Of a stretch of DNA of 64,000 nucleotides, positions 7,879-15,314 are shown piece by piece. The DNA lies in NCBI RefSeq assembly GCF_036248275.1, contig NZ_CP109181.1, positions 6,386,001 through 6,450,000 of the forward strand, given 5' to 3'. The position numbers and the translations under genes were made by a program. The notes beneath the pieces were generated by a model. It was not told where the DNA came from, ran no database searches, and was given only the letters and a program-made list of their open reading frames with translations. The stretch is from Streptomyces sp. NBC_01716. GTDB taxonomy: Bacteria > Actinomycetota > Actinomycetes > Streptomycetales > Streptomycetaceae. How positions within the stretch are numbered: position 1 is the first letter of the stretch; each line of letters starts with the position of its first letter.

Positions 7879-8904
7879 TCACTCGCCGTCCGGGTAGAGC
7901 TGCTCGACCAGGGACGCGAGCACCTGGTCCGTACGGGGCCCGTAGTTGAGCAGTACGCCGTCGTCGACGGAGACGAACCGGCGGTCGAGCCCGGCGGGTG
8001 TCTCGGCGACGCCCGGGATCTTCACCAGACCGTCGGGACCGCCCACCGATTCAAGTCCCTTGGTCATCAGGAGGATCGCGTCGGGCGCGGCCTTCGCCAG
8101 CGCCTCGCTGGTGATCGCGGTGAAGTCCTTGTCCAGGCCGGACTCCTTGCCCGCGTCGACGGCGCCGGCCGCCTCCAGCAGCGAACTCACCCCGGAATCA
8201 CGGCCGCCCAGCAGATAGACGGACGCCGAGCCACGCAGATAGAGGAAGGCGACGCGCGGCTTCGCGCCGTCGGCGGGTGCCGGGATCCGCTTCTGTACGG
8301 CGGCGATCCGTTCGGCCGTACGCGCGCTCAACTCCTCGCCCGCCGCGTCAACGCCCAGCGCGTGCGCCACCGTCGTGATGCGCCTGCCGACGTCGTCCAG
8401 GCCCTTCGCGGGCGCCACGACGAGCAGGGGGATCCCGGCGTCCCGTATCTGGTCGACGGCCTCGGCCGGTCCCGTGGTGGTCTCGGCGATGACGAGTGTC
8501 GGCTTGAGAGAGAGGACGCTCTCGGCCGAGACGTCGTGCGCGCGGGTCACCACGGGCAGTTCACCGGCCTGTTCGAAGGTGGCGGTGATGTCGCGGGCCA
8601 CGACGTGCTCGCCGAGCCCGAGGGTGAAGACGATCTCGTTGAGCGAACCGGTGAGGGGGACGAGCCGGTCGGCGGAGGTGACGGTGACCTTCGTGCCGTC
8701 GGCGGAGTCCACGGTGACCGGCAGCCGGGGCTCGGGGACGGTGGCCAGCGGCTCGACCCGGTCGGCGGTGGCGGTCGCCCCGGCGCCCTTCGCGGTCCCG
8801 CCGCTACCGCTGCTACCGCTTCCGCCGCAGCCGGTGGCGAGCAGGGCGAGGGTCAGCACCGAGATGACTGCGCCCGCCAGGCGTTGAGTGCGCACGGAGT
8901 GCAC
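7879..8904 (-). CDS. hmuT: Heme ABC transporter substrate-binding lipoprotein HmuT
   Basis: The 341-residue product has a lipoprotein signal ending LALLATGC (Cys 26) and a class III periplasmic-binding-protein body (LTGSLNEIVFTLGLGEHVVARD, PDAILLMTKGLESVGG). It would receive heme from the HtaA proteins and dock on HmuU. I chose GTG 8904; GTG 8895 is an in-frame alternative. The open frame to 9471 runs through the divergent HtaA gene and is not real. It is first in the hmuTUV operon. Confidence 0.9.
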   Translation of the reverse strand: MHSVRTQRLAGAVISVLTLALLATGCGGSGSSGSGGTAKGAGATATADRVEPLATVPEPRLPVTVDSADGTKVTVTSADRLVPLTGSLNEIVFTLGLGEHVVARDITATFEQAGELPVVTRAHDVSAESVLSLKPTLVIAETTTGPAEAVDQIRDAGIPLLVVAPAKGLDDVGRRITTVAHALGVDAAGEELSARTAERIAAVQKRIPAPADGAKPRVAFLYLRGSASVYLLGGRDSGVSSLLEAAGAVDAGKESGLDKDFTAITSEALAKAAPDAILLMTKGLESVGGPDGLVKIPGVAETPAGLDRRFVSVDDGVLLNYGPRTDQVLASLVEQLYPDGE

Positions 8905-8975
8905 CGTCCCGTCGTTGTGTGGGGTCCTGTTGAGGCGCCCGGGGCGGAAGGGTTCCGAACCGGGCTGGAGATAGC

Positions 8976-8994
8976 TTAGGTTAGCCTTACCTTG
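8976..8994. promoter_or_regulatory. Iron box (DmdR/IdeR-type operator)
   Basis: TTAGGTTAGCCTTACCTTG closely matches the DtxR-family consensus TTAGGTTAGGCTAACCTAA. It lies between hmuT (start 8904, minus) and the first HtaA gene (start 9076, plus), so one site can repress both directions when iron is sufficient. Confidence 0.88.
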
Positions 8995-9075
8995 CTTACC
9001 AGGTCCGGGGTGTCTCAACCGGGCTTTTTCGGCGTGCCCAGGGCCGCCGTCGTCTCCTACGGAGGAGTGATCTCC

Positions 9076-10581
9076 ATGCTGTCGTCCAGACCGGTGCGCC
9101 TTCTCGCCGTCGCGCTTCTCGCCGCGCTCGTCGGGGCTCTGCTCCCGGCGGCCACGGCTCACGCGGCGGACCGCACCGTGCGGGGCGGCAGGCTCGACTG
9201 GGGCATCAAGTCCTCCTTCCAGAGCTATGTCACCGGGCCCATCGCGGGCGGCAGTTGGAGCCTGACCAGGGGCGCGGCGACCGTGGGCGGCAGTCAGTTC
9301 CGCTTCCACTCCGCCTCGGGGACGTACGACCCCGACAGCGGCGCGCTGAGCGCCGGATTCAGCGGCGGCGTCCGCTTCGTCGGCCACACCAAGCCCGACG
9401 GAACGCACGAGCTGGACCTCACCATCAGCCGGCCCACGGTCCGTATCTCCGGCGGCCGGGGCACCCTGCACGCCGACATGACCAGCAAGGCCAAGGGAAG
9501 CGGCAAGGTCACCACGTCGTCGCAGGTCCCGCTCGCCACACTCGATCTCGGCGGGATCGACATGAGGGGCGGCGGCAGCCCGGTCGCACTCGGCAACGTC
9601 CCCTCGACGCTCACCGCACAGGGCGCCACCGCCTTCGCCGGCTACTACACGGCGGGCACGCCGCTCGATCCGGTCAGCCTCTCCGTGGACGTGGCCGCCG
9701 CGAAGAACCCGGCGCAGAAGCCCGCGCCGAAGCCGGGCGAGACGGACAAGGGCACGGACCCGGACAAGGACGGGGCCGAGGACGAGCGGGCGAAGGGCGC
9801 TCTGGAGGACGCGGCCGTCGACTGGGGCGTACGCCGTACCTTCCGTGAGTACGTCACCGGCCCCATCGCGGGCGGCCGCTGGACGCTCGACGGCGGGGCC
9901 CAGGACGGCGGCGCGCTCTTCCGTTTCCCGAAGGGCAAGGGGACGTACGACGCGAAGAAGCAGACGCTCGACGCCGACTTCGCGGGCAGCGTCTCCTTCA
10001 CCGGAGACCAGCTGGACCTGACGCTGAGCGGTATCAGCGTCCAGGTGAAGGGCGGGAAGGGCACCCTGGCCGCCGATGTCGCGAGCGAGGGCGAGGCGCC
10101 GGCCAAGGCCGTCCCGCTGGTCACCTTTGCCGCCGCGGACCTCACACCGAAGAACGGCCTCGCCGCGCTCACCGAGGCGCCCGCCGCGCTCACCGAGCCC
10201 GGGGCCAAGGCTTTCGGCTCCCTCTACAAGGCGGGGACCGCGATGGACCCCGTCTCACTCGCCGTCGCCGTCGACAAGAAGGCGAAGCTGCCCGCGCTCC
10301 CCGATCTGGGCAGCGACACCGAGGCATCCGCCGAGCCCAAGTCCGGTACGGCGACCGGCGATTCCACCAAGCCGGCGGAGGCGGACGATGCCGCGTCCGC
10401 CTCCACGTCCTCCCAGGCCCTCACCTACGGGGGGATCGGCGCGGGCGTGCTGCTCGCCGCCGCCCTGGCGGTGTACGTCGGCGTACGGCGCCGCGGCGCG
10501 ACGGCGGGCGGCACCGATGCCGATGCCGACTCTGTCGGCGCCCCGGACACCGGCTCCGGCTCCGGCTCCGGCGGAACCTGA
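9076..10581 (+). CDS. htaA: HtaA-domain heme-binding surface protein 1
   Basis: The 501-residue protein has a Sec signal peptide ending ATAHA and two HtaA domains, starting near residues 36 (GRLDWGIKSSFQSYVTGPIA) and 246 (VDWGVRRTFREYVTGPIAGG). A charged linker follows, then a membrane helix at about 449-470 with a VRRRG stop-transfer and a short cytoplasmic tail. HtaA domains bind heme in Corynebacterium. ATG 9076 follows GGAGGA with nine bases of spacing. It is divergent from hmuT across the iron box. No LAxTG motif is seen, so anchoring is by the helix. Confidence 0.88.
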   Translation: MLSSRPVRLLAVALLAALVGALLPAATAHAADRTVRGGRLDWGIKSSFQSYVTGPIAGGSWSLTRGAATVGGSQFRFHSASGTYDPDSGALSAGFSGGVRFVGHTKPDGTHELDLTISRPTVRISGGRGTLHADMTSKAKGSGKVTTSSQVPLATLDLGGIDMRGGGSPVALGNVPSTLTAQGATAFAGYYTAGTPLDPVSLSVDVAAAKNPAQKPAPKPGETDKGTDPDKDGAEDERAKGALEDAAVDWGVRRTFREYVTGPIAGGRWTLDGGAQDGGALFRFPKGKGTYDAKKQTLDADFAGSVSFTGDQLDLTLSGISVQVKGGKGTLAADVASEGEAPAKAVPLVTFAAADLTPKNGLAALTEAPAALTEPGAKAFGSLYKAGTAMDPVSLAVAVDKKAKLPALPDLGSDTEASAEPKSGTATGDSTKPAEADDAASASTSSQALTYGGIGAGVLLAAALAVYVGVRRRGATAGGTDADADSVGAPDTGSGSGSGGT

Positions 10582-10646
10582 CTTCCCCCGGCCCCCCACC
10601 CCCCACTCCTTCAGCGCGTTCCCACTCATCGAGGAGAGCCCCGAAC

Positions 10647-12224
10647 ATGCCAGCCACCCGTCGTCCCATAGCCCTTGCCGCGGCAGTCGCCACAGTCGTG
10701 GCCATCGGCGCCACCGCGCTCGCCGTCCCGGCGTTCGCGTCGGGCAGCGCCCCGGCCGCACCCGCGGCGCCCGGTGCCCCCGCCGCGCCGCAGCTCGACC
10801 TGAAGGACGGCACCCTGGAGTGGGGCTTCAAGGAGTCCTTCCGTAAGTACCTCCTCTCGCCCATCGCCAACGGGAAGATCACGGCCGCCGACGGTGCCAC
10901 CCAGGCAGCCGGCAACGGGGTGTTCACCTTCACCGACGGCAAGGGCACCTACGACACCGGCACGCACGCCACCGCCACCGCCTTCAAGGGAAGCGTGCAC
11001 TTCGAGGGTCACCATGGCGTCCTCGACATCAAGTTGAGCGATGTGAAGGTCAACACCGGCCGCGAGACCGGGGAGATCACCGCCGACGTCACCAGCGTGA
11101 CCGAGGGCGAGTCCGCGACGCAGGAGGACGTGCCGATCGCCGATCTGGACCTGACGGCGGTCCAGCCGGGCCAGGGCGAGAACGGCGCGATGGTCTTCAA
11201 GGACATCCCCGCCAAGCTCACGGCCGAAGGCTCGGAGGCGTTCGCGGGCTTCTACGCCGCCGGCGTGCAACTGGACCCGGCGACCCTCTCCGTGACGGCG
11301 GCCAAGCCTCCTACGGATGACCCCACGGATGAGCCGACCGATGAGCCGACCGATGAGCCCACCGACGAGCCGACGGATGAGCCGACCGACCAGCCCACGG
11401 ACGAGCCGACGGACCCGGCGGTCGTGGACGGCGCGATCGTCGACGGCAACCTCGACTGGGGCGTCAAGAAGAGCTTCCGTACGTATGTGACGGGCCCCAT
11501 CGCCAAGGGCAAGGTCGAACTCGCCGCCGGCGCGACCCAGCCGGGCGAGGCCTACCGCTTCCCCAAGGCCACCGGCTCGTTCGACGCCGACGCGCAGACC
11601 CTCTCGGCGAAGTTCAAAGGATCCGTCCGCTTCCTGGGCCACGAGGAGGCGGGCTCGTACATCCTCGACCTCAAGCTCAGCGGTCTGGAGGCCGAGGTCG
11701 AGAACGGCAAGGGCACGCTCGTCGCGGACGTCAGCACCAAGGACCGGGAGACCCACGAGGTCTCCACCTTCGAGGACCTGGCCATCGCCACGCTCGACCT
11801 GCCCGCCGGTGACCTGGCGGCCGAGGACGGCGTCGTCACGCTGGACGCCGTACCCGCCTCGCTCACCGCGGACGGCACGAAGGCGTTCGGCGGCATGTAC
11901 CAGGCGGGCGAGGCGCTCGACGCCGTCACCGCGGCCGTCTCCCTCACGGACGACGCCCAGCTTCCGGGCGGTTCGGGTGGCTCGGGCAGTACGGGCGGCA
12001 GCGCGGGCGGTACGACCGGCGGCGCCGGCACCACGGGCGGTACCGGCGGCACGGCGGGCGGCGGCACCGTCGGCGGCTCCGCGGGCGGCGTGGGGAATCT
12101 CGCGAGCACCGGCTCCGAGGTTCCCACCGGCGCGCTGACCGGCGCGGCGGGCGCGCTCGCCTTCGCGGGCGCCGCCGCCGTCTACGTCGCCCGGCGCCGT
12201 AACACCGCCATCGACGAGGTCTGA
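10647..12224 (+). CDS. htaA: HtaA-domain surface protein 2 with sortase signal
   Basis: The 525-residue protein has a signal peptide (cleavage near PAFAS) and HtaA domains starting near residues 52 (DGTLEWGFKESFRKYLLSPI) and 262 (GNLDWGVKKSFRTYVTGPIA). A PTDEP repeat linker (about 222-257) separates them. A Gly/Ser/Thr-rich stalk follows, then LASTG (485-489), a hydrophobic segment and an Arg-rich tail. This is a class E-type LAxTG sortase substrate, so it should become covalently linked to peptidoglycan. It starts 65 bases after HtaA protein 1 and is probably co-transcribed with it. Confidence 0.9.
   Translation: MPATRRPIALAAAVATVVAIGATALAVPAFASGSAPAAPAAPGAPAAPQLDLKDGTLEWGFKESFRKYLLSPIANGKITAADGATQAAGNGVFTFTDGKGTYDTGTHATATAFKGSVHFEGHHGVLDIKLSDVKVNTGRETGEITADVTSVTEGESATQEDVPIADLDLTAVQPGQGENGAMVFKDIPAKLTAEGSEAFAGFYAAGVQLDPATLSVTAAKPPTDDPTDEPTDEPTDEPTDEPTDEPTDQPTDEPTDPAVVDGAIVDGNLDWGVKKSFRTYVTGPIAKGKVELAAGATQPGEAYRFPKATGSFDADAQTLSAKFKGSVRFLGHEEAGSYILDLKLSGLEAEVENGKGTLVADVSTKDRETHEVSTFEDLAIATLDLPAGDLAAEDGVVTLDAVPASLTADGTKAFGGMYQAGEALDAVTAAVSLTDDAQLPGGSGGSGSTGGSAGGTTGGAGTTGGTGGTAGGGTVGGSAGGVGNLASTGSEVPTGALTGAAGALAFAGAAAVYVARRRNTAIDEV
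11310..11417 (+). repeat. 12-bp coding repeat encoding PTDE units
   Basis: Roughly nine tandem 12-base units encode PTDDPTDEPTDEP and similar, with one PTDQ. The result is an extended acidic, proline-rich spacer between the two HtaA domains. Repeat number is likely to vary between strains. Confidence 0.9.
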
Positions 12225-12246
12225 CGGGCGAGTTGAGCCGTCGGAC

Positions 12247-12340
12247 CACGTGCGAGGGACCTTCGAGGGACCTCAAGGGGCAGGGCCGTACCGCGGGAGT
12301 CGCGGTACGGCCCTGCCCCGTCGGGCACACCTCGCACGTG
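12247..12340. terminator. Strong terminator hairpin nested in an outer inverted repeat
   Basis: A perfect 19-bp stem (12277-12295 with 12301-12319, loop GGAGT) follows the second HtaA gene. Around it lies a second inverted repeat, CACGTGCGAGG (12247-12257) and CCTCGCACGTG (12330-12340). The inner stem is a typical Streptomyces intrinsic terminator without a T tract. The outer arms reach to within 31 bases of the next start. Confidence 0.85.
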
Positions 12341-12370
12341 ATGTTCAACGGCTGATGCTTCAATGCCTGC

Positions 12371-13039
12371 GTGAATGACATCGCCGACGGCGGCATCGAA
12401 GTACTGAGCGTCTTCTGCGGGGGCGACGGGCGGCACGGCAATTCGCTCGGAGTCGTACGGCACGGCCGCGACTACCCGGACGAGGCGTCCCGGCAGGCGC
12501 TCGCCGCCGAACTCGGCTTCAGCGAGACCGTGTTCGTGGACGACCCCGAGCGCGGCCATGTGGACATCTACACCCCGGGCGTGCGGCTGCCGTTCGCCGG
12601 ACACCCGCTCGTGGGCGCCGCGTGGCTGCTCGACCTGGAGCTGGTCAACCCGCCCGTCGGCGAGGTGTGGGTGCGCCAGGACGGCGAGTTCACCTGGATC
12701 ACGGCGCGCCCCGAATGGGCCCCGCCGCGCACCCTGTGCCGCTACGGGACGGCCGCCGAGGTCGACGCCCTGCCCGCGCCGCCGCCGGGCGAGGGCTGGC
12801 TCTACGCGTGGGCGTGGGAGGACGAGTCGGCAGGCCGGGTCAGGGCACGGGCCTTCCCGCGCCGCGACGACGGCATCGTGGAGGACGAGGCGACGGGGGC
12901 GGCTGCCCTGCTGCTCACCGCCGAGCTGGGGCGGGCCCTGAACATCAGGCAGGGCCGGGGGTCGCAGATCCTCACTGCCCCCGGTCCTGACGGCTCGATC
13001 GAGGTCGGCGGACGCGTCCGCCTGCTCGCGCCGCGCTGA
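12371..13039 (+). CDS. PhzF-family isomerase-like protein
   Basis: The 222-residue protein matches the PhzF/diaminopimelate-epimerase-like fold. FGFSETVFV-type residues (here LGFSETVFVDDP) carry the catalytic Glu, FAGHPLVGAAWLL is the conserved Gly-His-Pro, and EDEATGAAALLL replaces DPATGSA. At 222 residues it is shorter than the usual 260-290. The substrate is unknown, and family members outside phenazine clusters are generally uncharacterised. It follows the terminator at 12247-12340, so it is likely transcribed separately from htaA. GTG is the start. Confidence 0.82.
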   Translation: MNDIADGGIEVLSVFCGGDGRHGNSLGVVRHGRDYPDEASRQALAAELGFSETVFVDDPERGHVDIYTPGVRLPFAGHPLVGAAWLLDLELVNPPVGEVWVRQDGEFTWITARPEWAPPRTLCRYGTAAEVDALPAPPPGEGWLYAWAWEDESAGRVRARAFPRRDDGIVEDEATGAAALLLTAELGRALNIRQGRGSQILTAPGPDGSIEVGGRVRLLAPR

Positions 13040-13065
13040 ACGCGGTCCCTCGCGTCACCCTCCTC

Positions 13066-13230
13066 AGAGCCTGTCGGGTGGCCTCTGACCGGGCGTCCAC
13101 GCCCTGGCACGCACGCTTCCCGCGTTGCCGAAATGCCCAAGTAGCTCCGCTACAAGGGCATCCCGGCGCCTTGGAATCGCACGCACCAGACCGCGTCCGC
13201 TATCCGATCGAAGGCCACCCGACAGGCTCT
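13066..13230. repeat. Miniature inverted-repeat element A
   Basis: A 19-bp perfect terminal inverted repeat, AGAGCCTGTCGGGTGGCCT at 13066-13084 and its complement at 13212-13230, encloses a core with an internal hairpin GTAGC-TCC-GCTAC. The core shares CGCGTTGCCG and CACCAGACC-type stretches with elements at 38090 and 51695. It lies between the convergent PhzF-like and heme oxygenase genes; its right end touches the heme oxygenase stop codon. Confidence 0.8.
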
Positions 13231-13898
13231 CAGGCGCTGAGGGGGAACTCGCCCTCCAGCTCGTGGAACACGGCACCGTTGAAGTCGAACGCCCGCTTGC
13301 ACTCCTCGATGACGCGCTGCTTCTCCAGGTCGTCCACCGGGACCGCGTCGAGCAGTTCGCGGTAAGTGCGCTTGAACGCCGCCGGGTTGGCGATCTCGTC
13401 GAAGACGTAGAAGCGGACGCCGTCGCCCTTGCGTGCGAAGCCCCAGGTCTTCTCCGCCATGTCGCGGACGACCTGGCCGCCGGAGAGATCTCCGAGATAA
13501 CGGGTGTAGTGGTGGGCCACATAGCCGCCGGGCCAGGTGCGGGCGCACTCGGTGATCCTCGCCGCGTACGCCGCGGTGGCGGGCAGCGGCTCCAGGCCAT
13601 CGCGCCAGCCGGCGCCGCGCAGATGCGTCAGGTCGCGCTCCAGGGCGTCGGCGCGCATCAGCTCGGGCCGCAGGAAGGGGCCGGCGACCGGGTCCCCTTC
13701 GAGAGCCCCGGCGGCGTCCTCCAGCGCGCGGTACACGAACCAGAGCTGTTCGGTGTAGCGCGTGTACGCCTCCACCCCGAACCGCCGGCCCAGCAGGTCG
13801 CTCATGAAGGTCGAGGTGTTCACCTCCGTGTGCTTCTCGTGCGACGCGACACGGATCATCGTCGAGAAGGGTGTCGGGACGGTGGCGGTGGCGTCCAA
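13230..13898 (-). CDS. hmuO: Heme oxygenase (biliverdin-producing)
   Basis: The 222-residue protein resembles corynebacterial HmuO. SHEKHTEVNTSTFMSDLLG near the N-terminus contains the likely axial His (His23 by alignment). YTRYLGDLSGGQVVRDMA gives the distal-helix glycine motif. It opens heme to biliverdin, CO and iron in the cytoplasm, completing the uptake route encoded upstream. I chose TTG 13898 because GGAGG lies six bases upstream; the longer ATG frame from 13958 adds an unlikely basic leader. An iron box lies about 90 bases upstream. Confidence 0.9.
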   Translation of the reverse strand: MDATATVPTPFSTMIRVASHEKHTEVNTSTFMSDLLGRRFGVEAYTRYTEQLWFVYRALEDAAGALEGDPVAGPFLRPELMRADALERDLTHLRGAGWRDGLEPLPATAAYAARITECARTWPGGYVAHHYTRYLGDLSGGQVVRDMAEKTWGFARKGDGVRFYVFDEIANPAAFKRTYRELLDAVPVDDLEKQRVIEECKRAFDFNGAVFHELEGEFPLSA

Positions 13899-13984
13899 GG
13901 CAGGCCTCCGGGGGCCGAGGGAAGGGGAGAACCAGACCGGGGTCCGGCGGGGCAGCATGGGCGCTTGCCTTCGCCGATCCTCCT

Positions 13985-14002
13985 ACTTAGGCTTACCTAA
14001 GT
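13985..14002. promoter_or_regulatory. Iron box upstream of heme oxygenase
   Basis: ACTTAGGCTTACCTAAGT has inverted arms ACTTAGG/CCTAAGT and matches the DmdR/IdeR half-site TTAGG. It lies upstream of the heme oxygenase start on the minus strand and predicts induction under iron limitation. Confidence 0.88.
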
Positions 14003-14048
14003 CAACTGGTTCCCGACGTCCTGTCGGTAAAAGTGTTACCCGCCGAGC

Positions 14049-14085
14049 GCGCGGGGGCCACCCGTCACCGGTGTGGCCCCCGCGC
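14049..14085 (-). terminator. Hairpin terminator after map
   Basis: A perfect 13-bp stem, GCGCGGGGGCCAC (14049-14061) with its complement (14073-14085) and an 11-base loop, lies downstream of the map stop on the minus strand and before the heme oxygenase promoter. Confidence 0.72.
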
Positions 14086-14112
14086 AGCGCGGAGCGGGTC
14101 AGGGCGTCCGCT

Positions 14113-14970
14113 TCACGGCAGGGTCAGGATGTCCGCGCCGGTTTCCGTCACCACGAGCGTGTGCTCGAACTGGGCGGTCCGCCTGCGGTCCTTCGTCACC
14201 ACGGTCCAGCCGTCGTCCCACATCTCGTACTCGTGGGTGCCCAGCGTGAGCATCGGCTCGATGGTGAAGGTCATGCCGGGCCGCATGACGGTCGTCGCGT
14301 GCGGGCTGTCGTAGTGCGGGATGATCAGCCCGGAGTGGAACGACGAGTTGATGCCGTGCCCGGTGAAGTCGCGGACCACGCCGTAACCGAACCGCTTGGC
14401 GTACGACTCGATGACGCGGCCGATGACATTGACCTGCCGGCCGGGCCTGACAGCCTTGATGGCCCGGTTCAGTGACTCACGGGTCCGCTCGACCAGCAGC
14501 CTGGACTCCTCGTCGACGGCACCGCAGAAGTACGTGGCGTTGTTGTCGCCGTGCACGCCGTTGATGTAGGCGGTGACGTCGAGATTCACGATGTCGCCGT
14601 CGCGCAGCACGGTGGAGTCCGGGATGCCGTGGCAGATGACCTCGTTGACCGAGGTGCAGAGCGACTTCGGGAACTCGCGGTAGCCGAGGGTGGAGGGGTA
14701 CGCCCCGTGGTCGACCATGAAGTCGTGCGCGACCCGGTCGAGTTCGTCGGTGGTGACGCCGGGCGCGATGTGCTTCGCGGCCTCCTCCATCGCCTGGGCG
14801 GCGATCCGTCCGGCGATCCGCATCAGCTCGACGGTCTCGTCGCTCTGCACCTCCGGCCCGGTGTACGGGGCCGGCTGAGGTTTGCCGACGTACTCCGGGC
14901 GCCGGATCTTCGCGGGAACGGTACGGGCGGGAGAGAGCTCCCCGGGCACGAGGAGTGACTGGCCAGACAT
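14113..14970 (-). CDS. map: Methionine aminopeptidase, type I
   Basis: The 285-residue cytosolic metallopeptidase removes N-terminal Met from nascent proteins. All metal ligands are visible: NLDVTAY (Asp), HGDNNATY (Asp), FTGHGI (His), FTIEPML (Glu) and AQFEHT (Glu), plus the substrate His in VICHGIPD. The N-terminal extension of about 45 residues with an IRRPEYVGKPQP motif is of the kind seen in actinobacterial type I enzymes with an SH3-binding-like leader. Confidence 0.96.
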   Translation of the reverse strand: MSGQSLLVPGELSPARTVPAKIRRPEYVGKPQPAPYTGPEVQSDETVELMRIAGRIAAQAMEEAAKHIAPGVTTDELDRVAHDFMVDHGAYPSTLGYREFPKSLCTSVNEVICHGIPDSTVLRDGDIVNLDVTAYINGVHGDNNATYFCGAVDEESRLLVERTRESLNRAIKAVRPGRQVNVIGRVIESYAKRFGYGVVRDFTGHGINSSFHSGLIIPHYDSPHATTVMRPGMTFTIEPMLTLGTHEYEMWDDGWTVVTKDRRRTAQFEHTLVVTETGADILTLP

Positions 14971-15020
14971 ACCAGCGAGTCTAACCAGCGTTCAAAAGCC
15001 GTCGGTGGGGCAGCATGGCG

Positions 15021-15047
15021 TTCAGAGGGTTCAGAGGGTTCAGAGGA
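15021..15047. repeat. Three tandem 9-bp repeats before a small gene
   Basis: TTCAGAGGG occurs at 15021 and 15030, with an imperfect third copy at 15039, ending just before the AAGGAG ribosome site of the 75-residue gene. The copies add extra AGAGGG sequences upstream of the real ribosome site. Confidence 0.75.
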
Positions 15048-15058
15048 AGGAGCCGACG

Positions 15059-15286
15059 ATGGCCCTGTTCAAGAAGCGCACGGTGGGTAAGCCGGGCGAG
15101 TGGTTCTACTGCCTGGAACACAAACGGGTCGAGGAGGGCCCGGACTGTCCGGCCAAGGACCGCTTCGGCCCGTACGCCTCCAGACAGGAGGCGGAGCGCG
15201 CCATGGAGACGGCGGCCGAACGCAACCTCGACTGGGAGACGGACCCCCGCTGGCACGACAAGCAGCAGGACCCGCCCCCGTCCTGA
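15059..15286 (+). CDS. Small conserved hypothetical protein, 75 residues
   Basis: The product starts MALFKKRTVGKPGEWFYCLE and continues HKRVEEGPDCPAKDRFGPYA, SRQEAERAMETAAERN and LDWETDPRWHDKQ. It is soluble and charged, with two Cys. AAGGAG lies six bases before ATG 15059, which is why I reject the longer upstream frame. The GPYxSRQEAERAMETAAERN segment looks like a short domain that decides register on a beta-hairpin, but I cannot assign a function. It is divergent from map. Confidence 0.8.
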   Translation: MALFKKRTVGKPGEWFYCLEHKRVEEGPDCPAKDRFGPYASRQEAERAMETAAERNLDWETDPRWHDKQQDPPPS

Positions 15287-15314
15287 CCCCGCTTCTCCGC
15301 CGGCCCGTCCGGCG

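Noticed and set aside
11310..11417. Regular 12-bp repeats as a CRISPR-like array
   Set aside because: The units are tandem without spacers, in frame, and encode PTDE; this is a protein linker.
13078..13365. 95-codon plus-strand open frame over element A
   Set aside because: It spans the inverted-repeat element and the antisense of heme oxygenase, with no coding character.
13899..13958. Longer N-terminus for heme oxygenase (ATG 13958)
   Set aside because: The extra 20 residues do not match family members, and the TTG at 13898 has GGAGG at ideal spacing.
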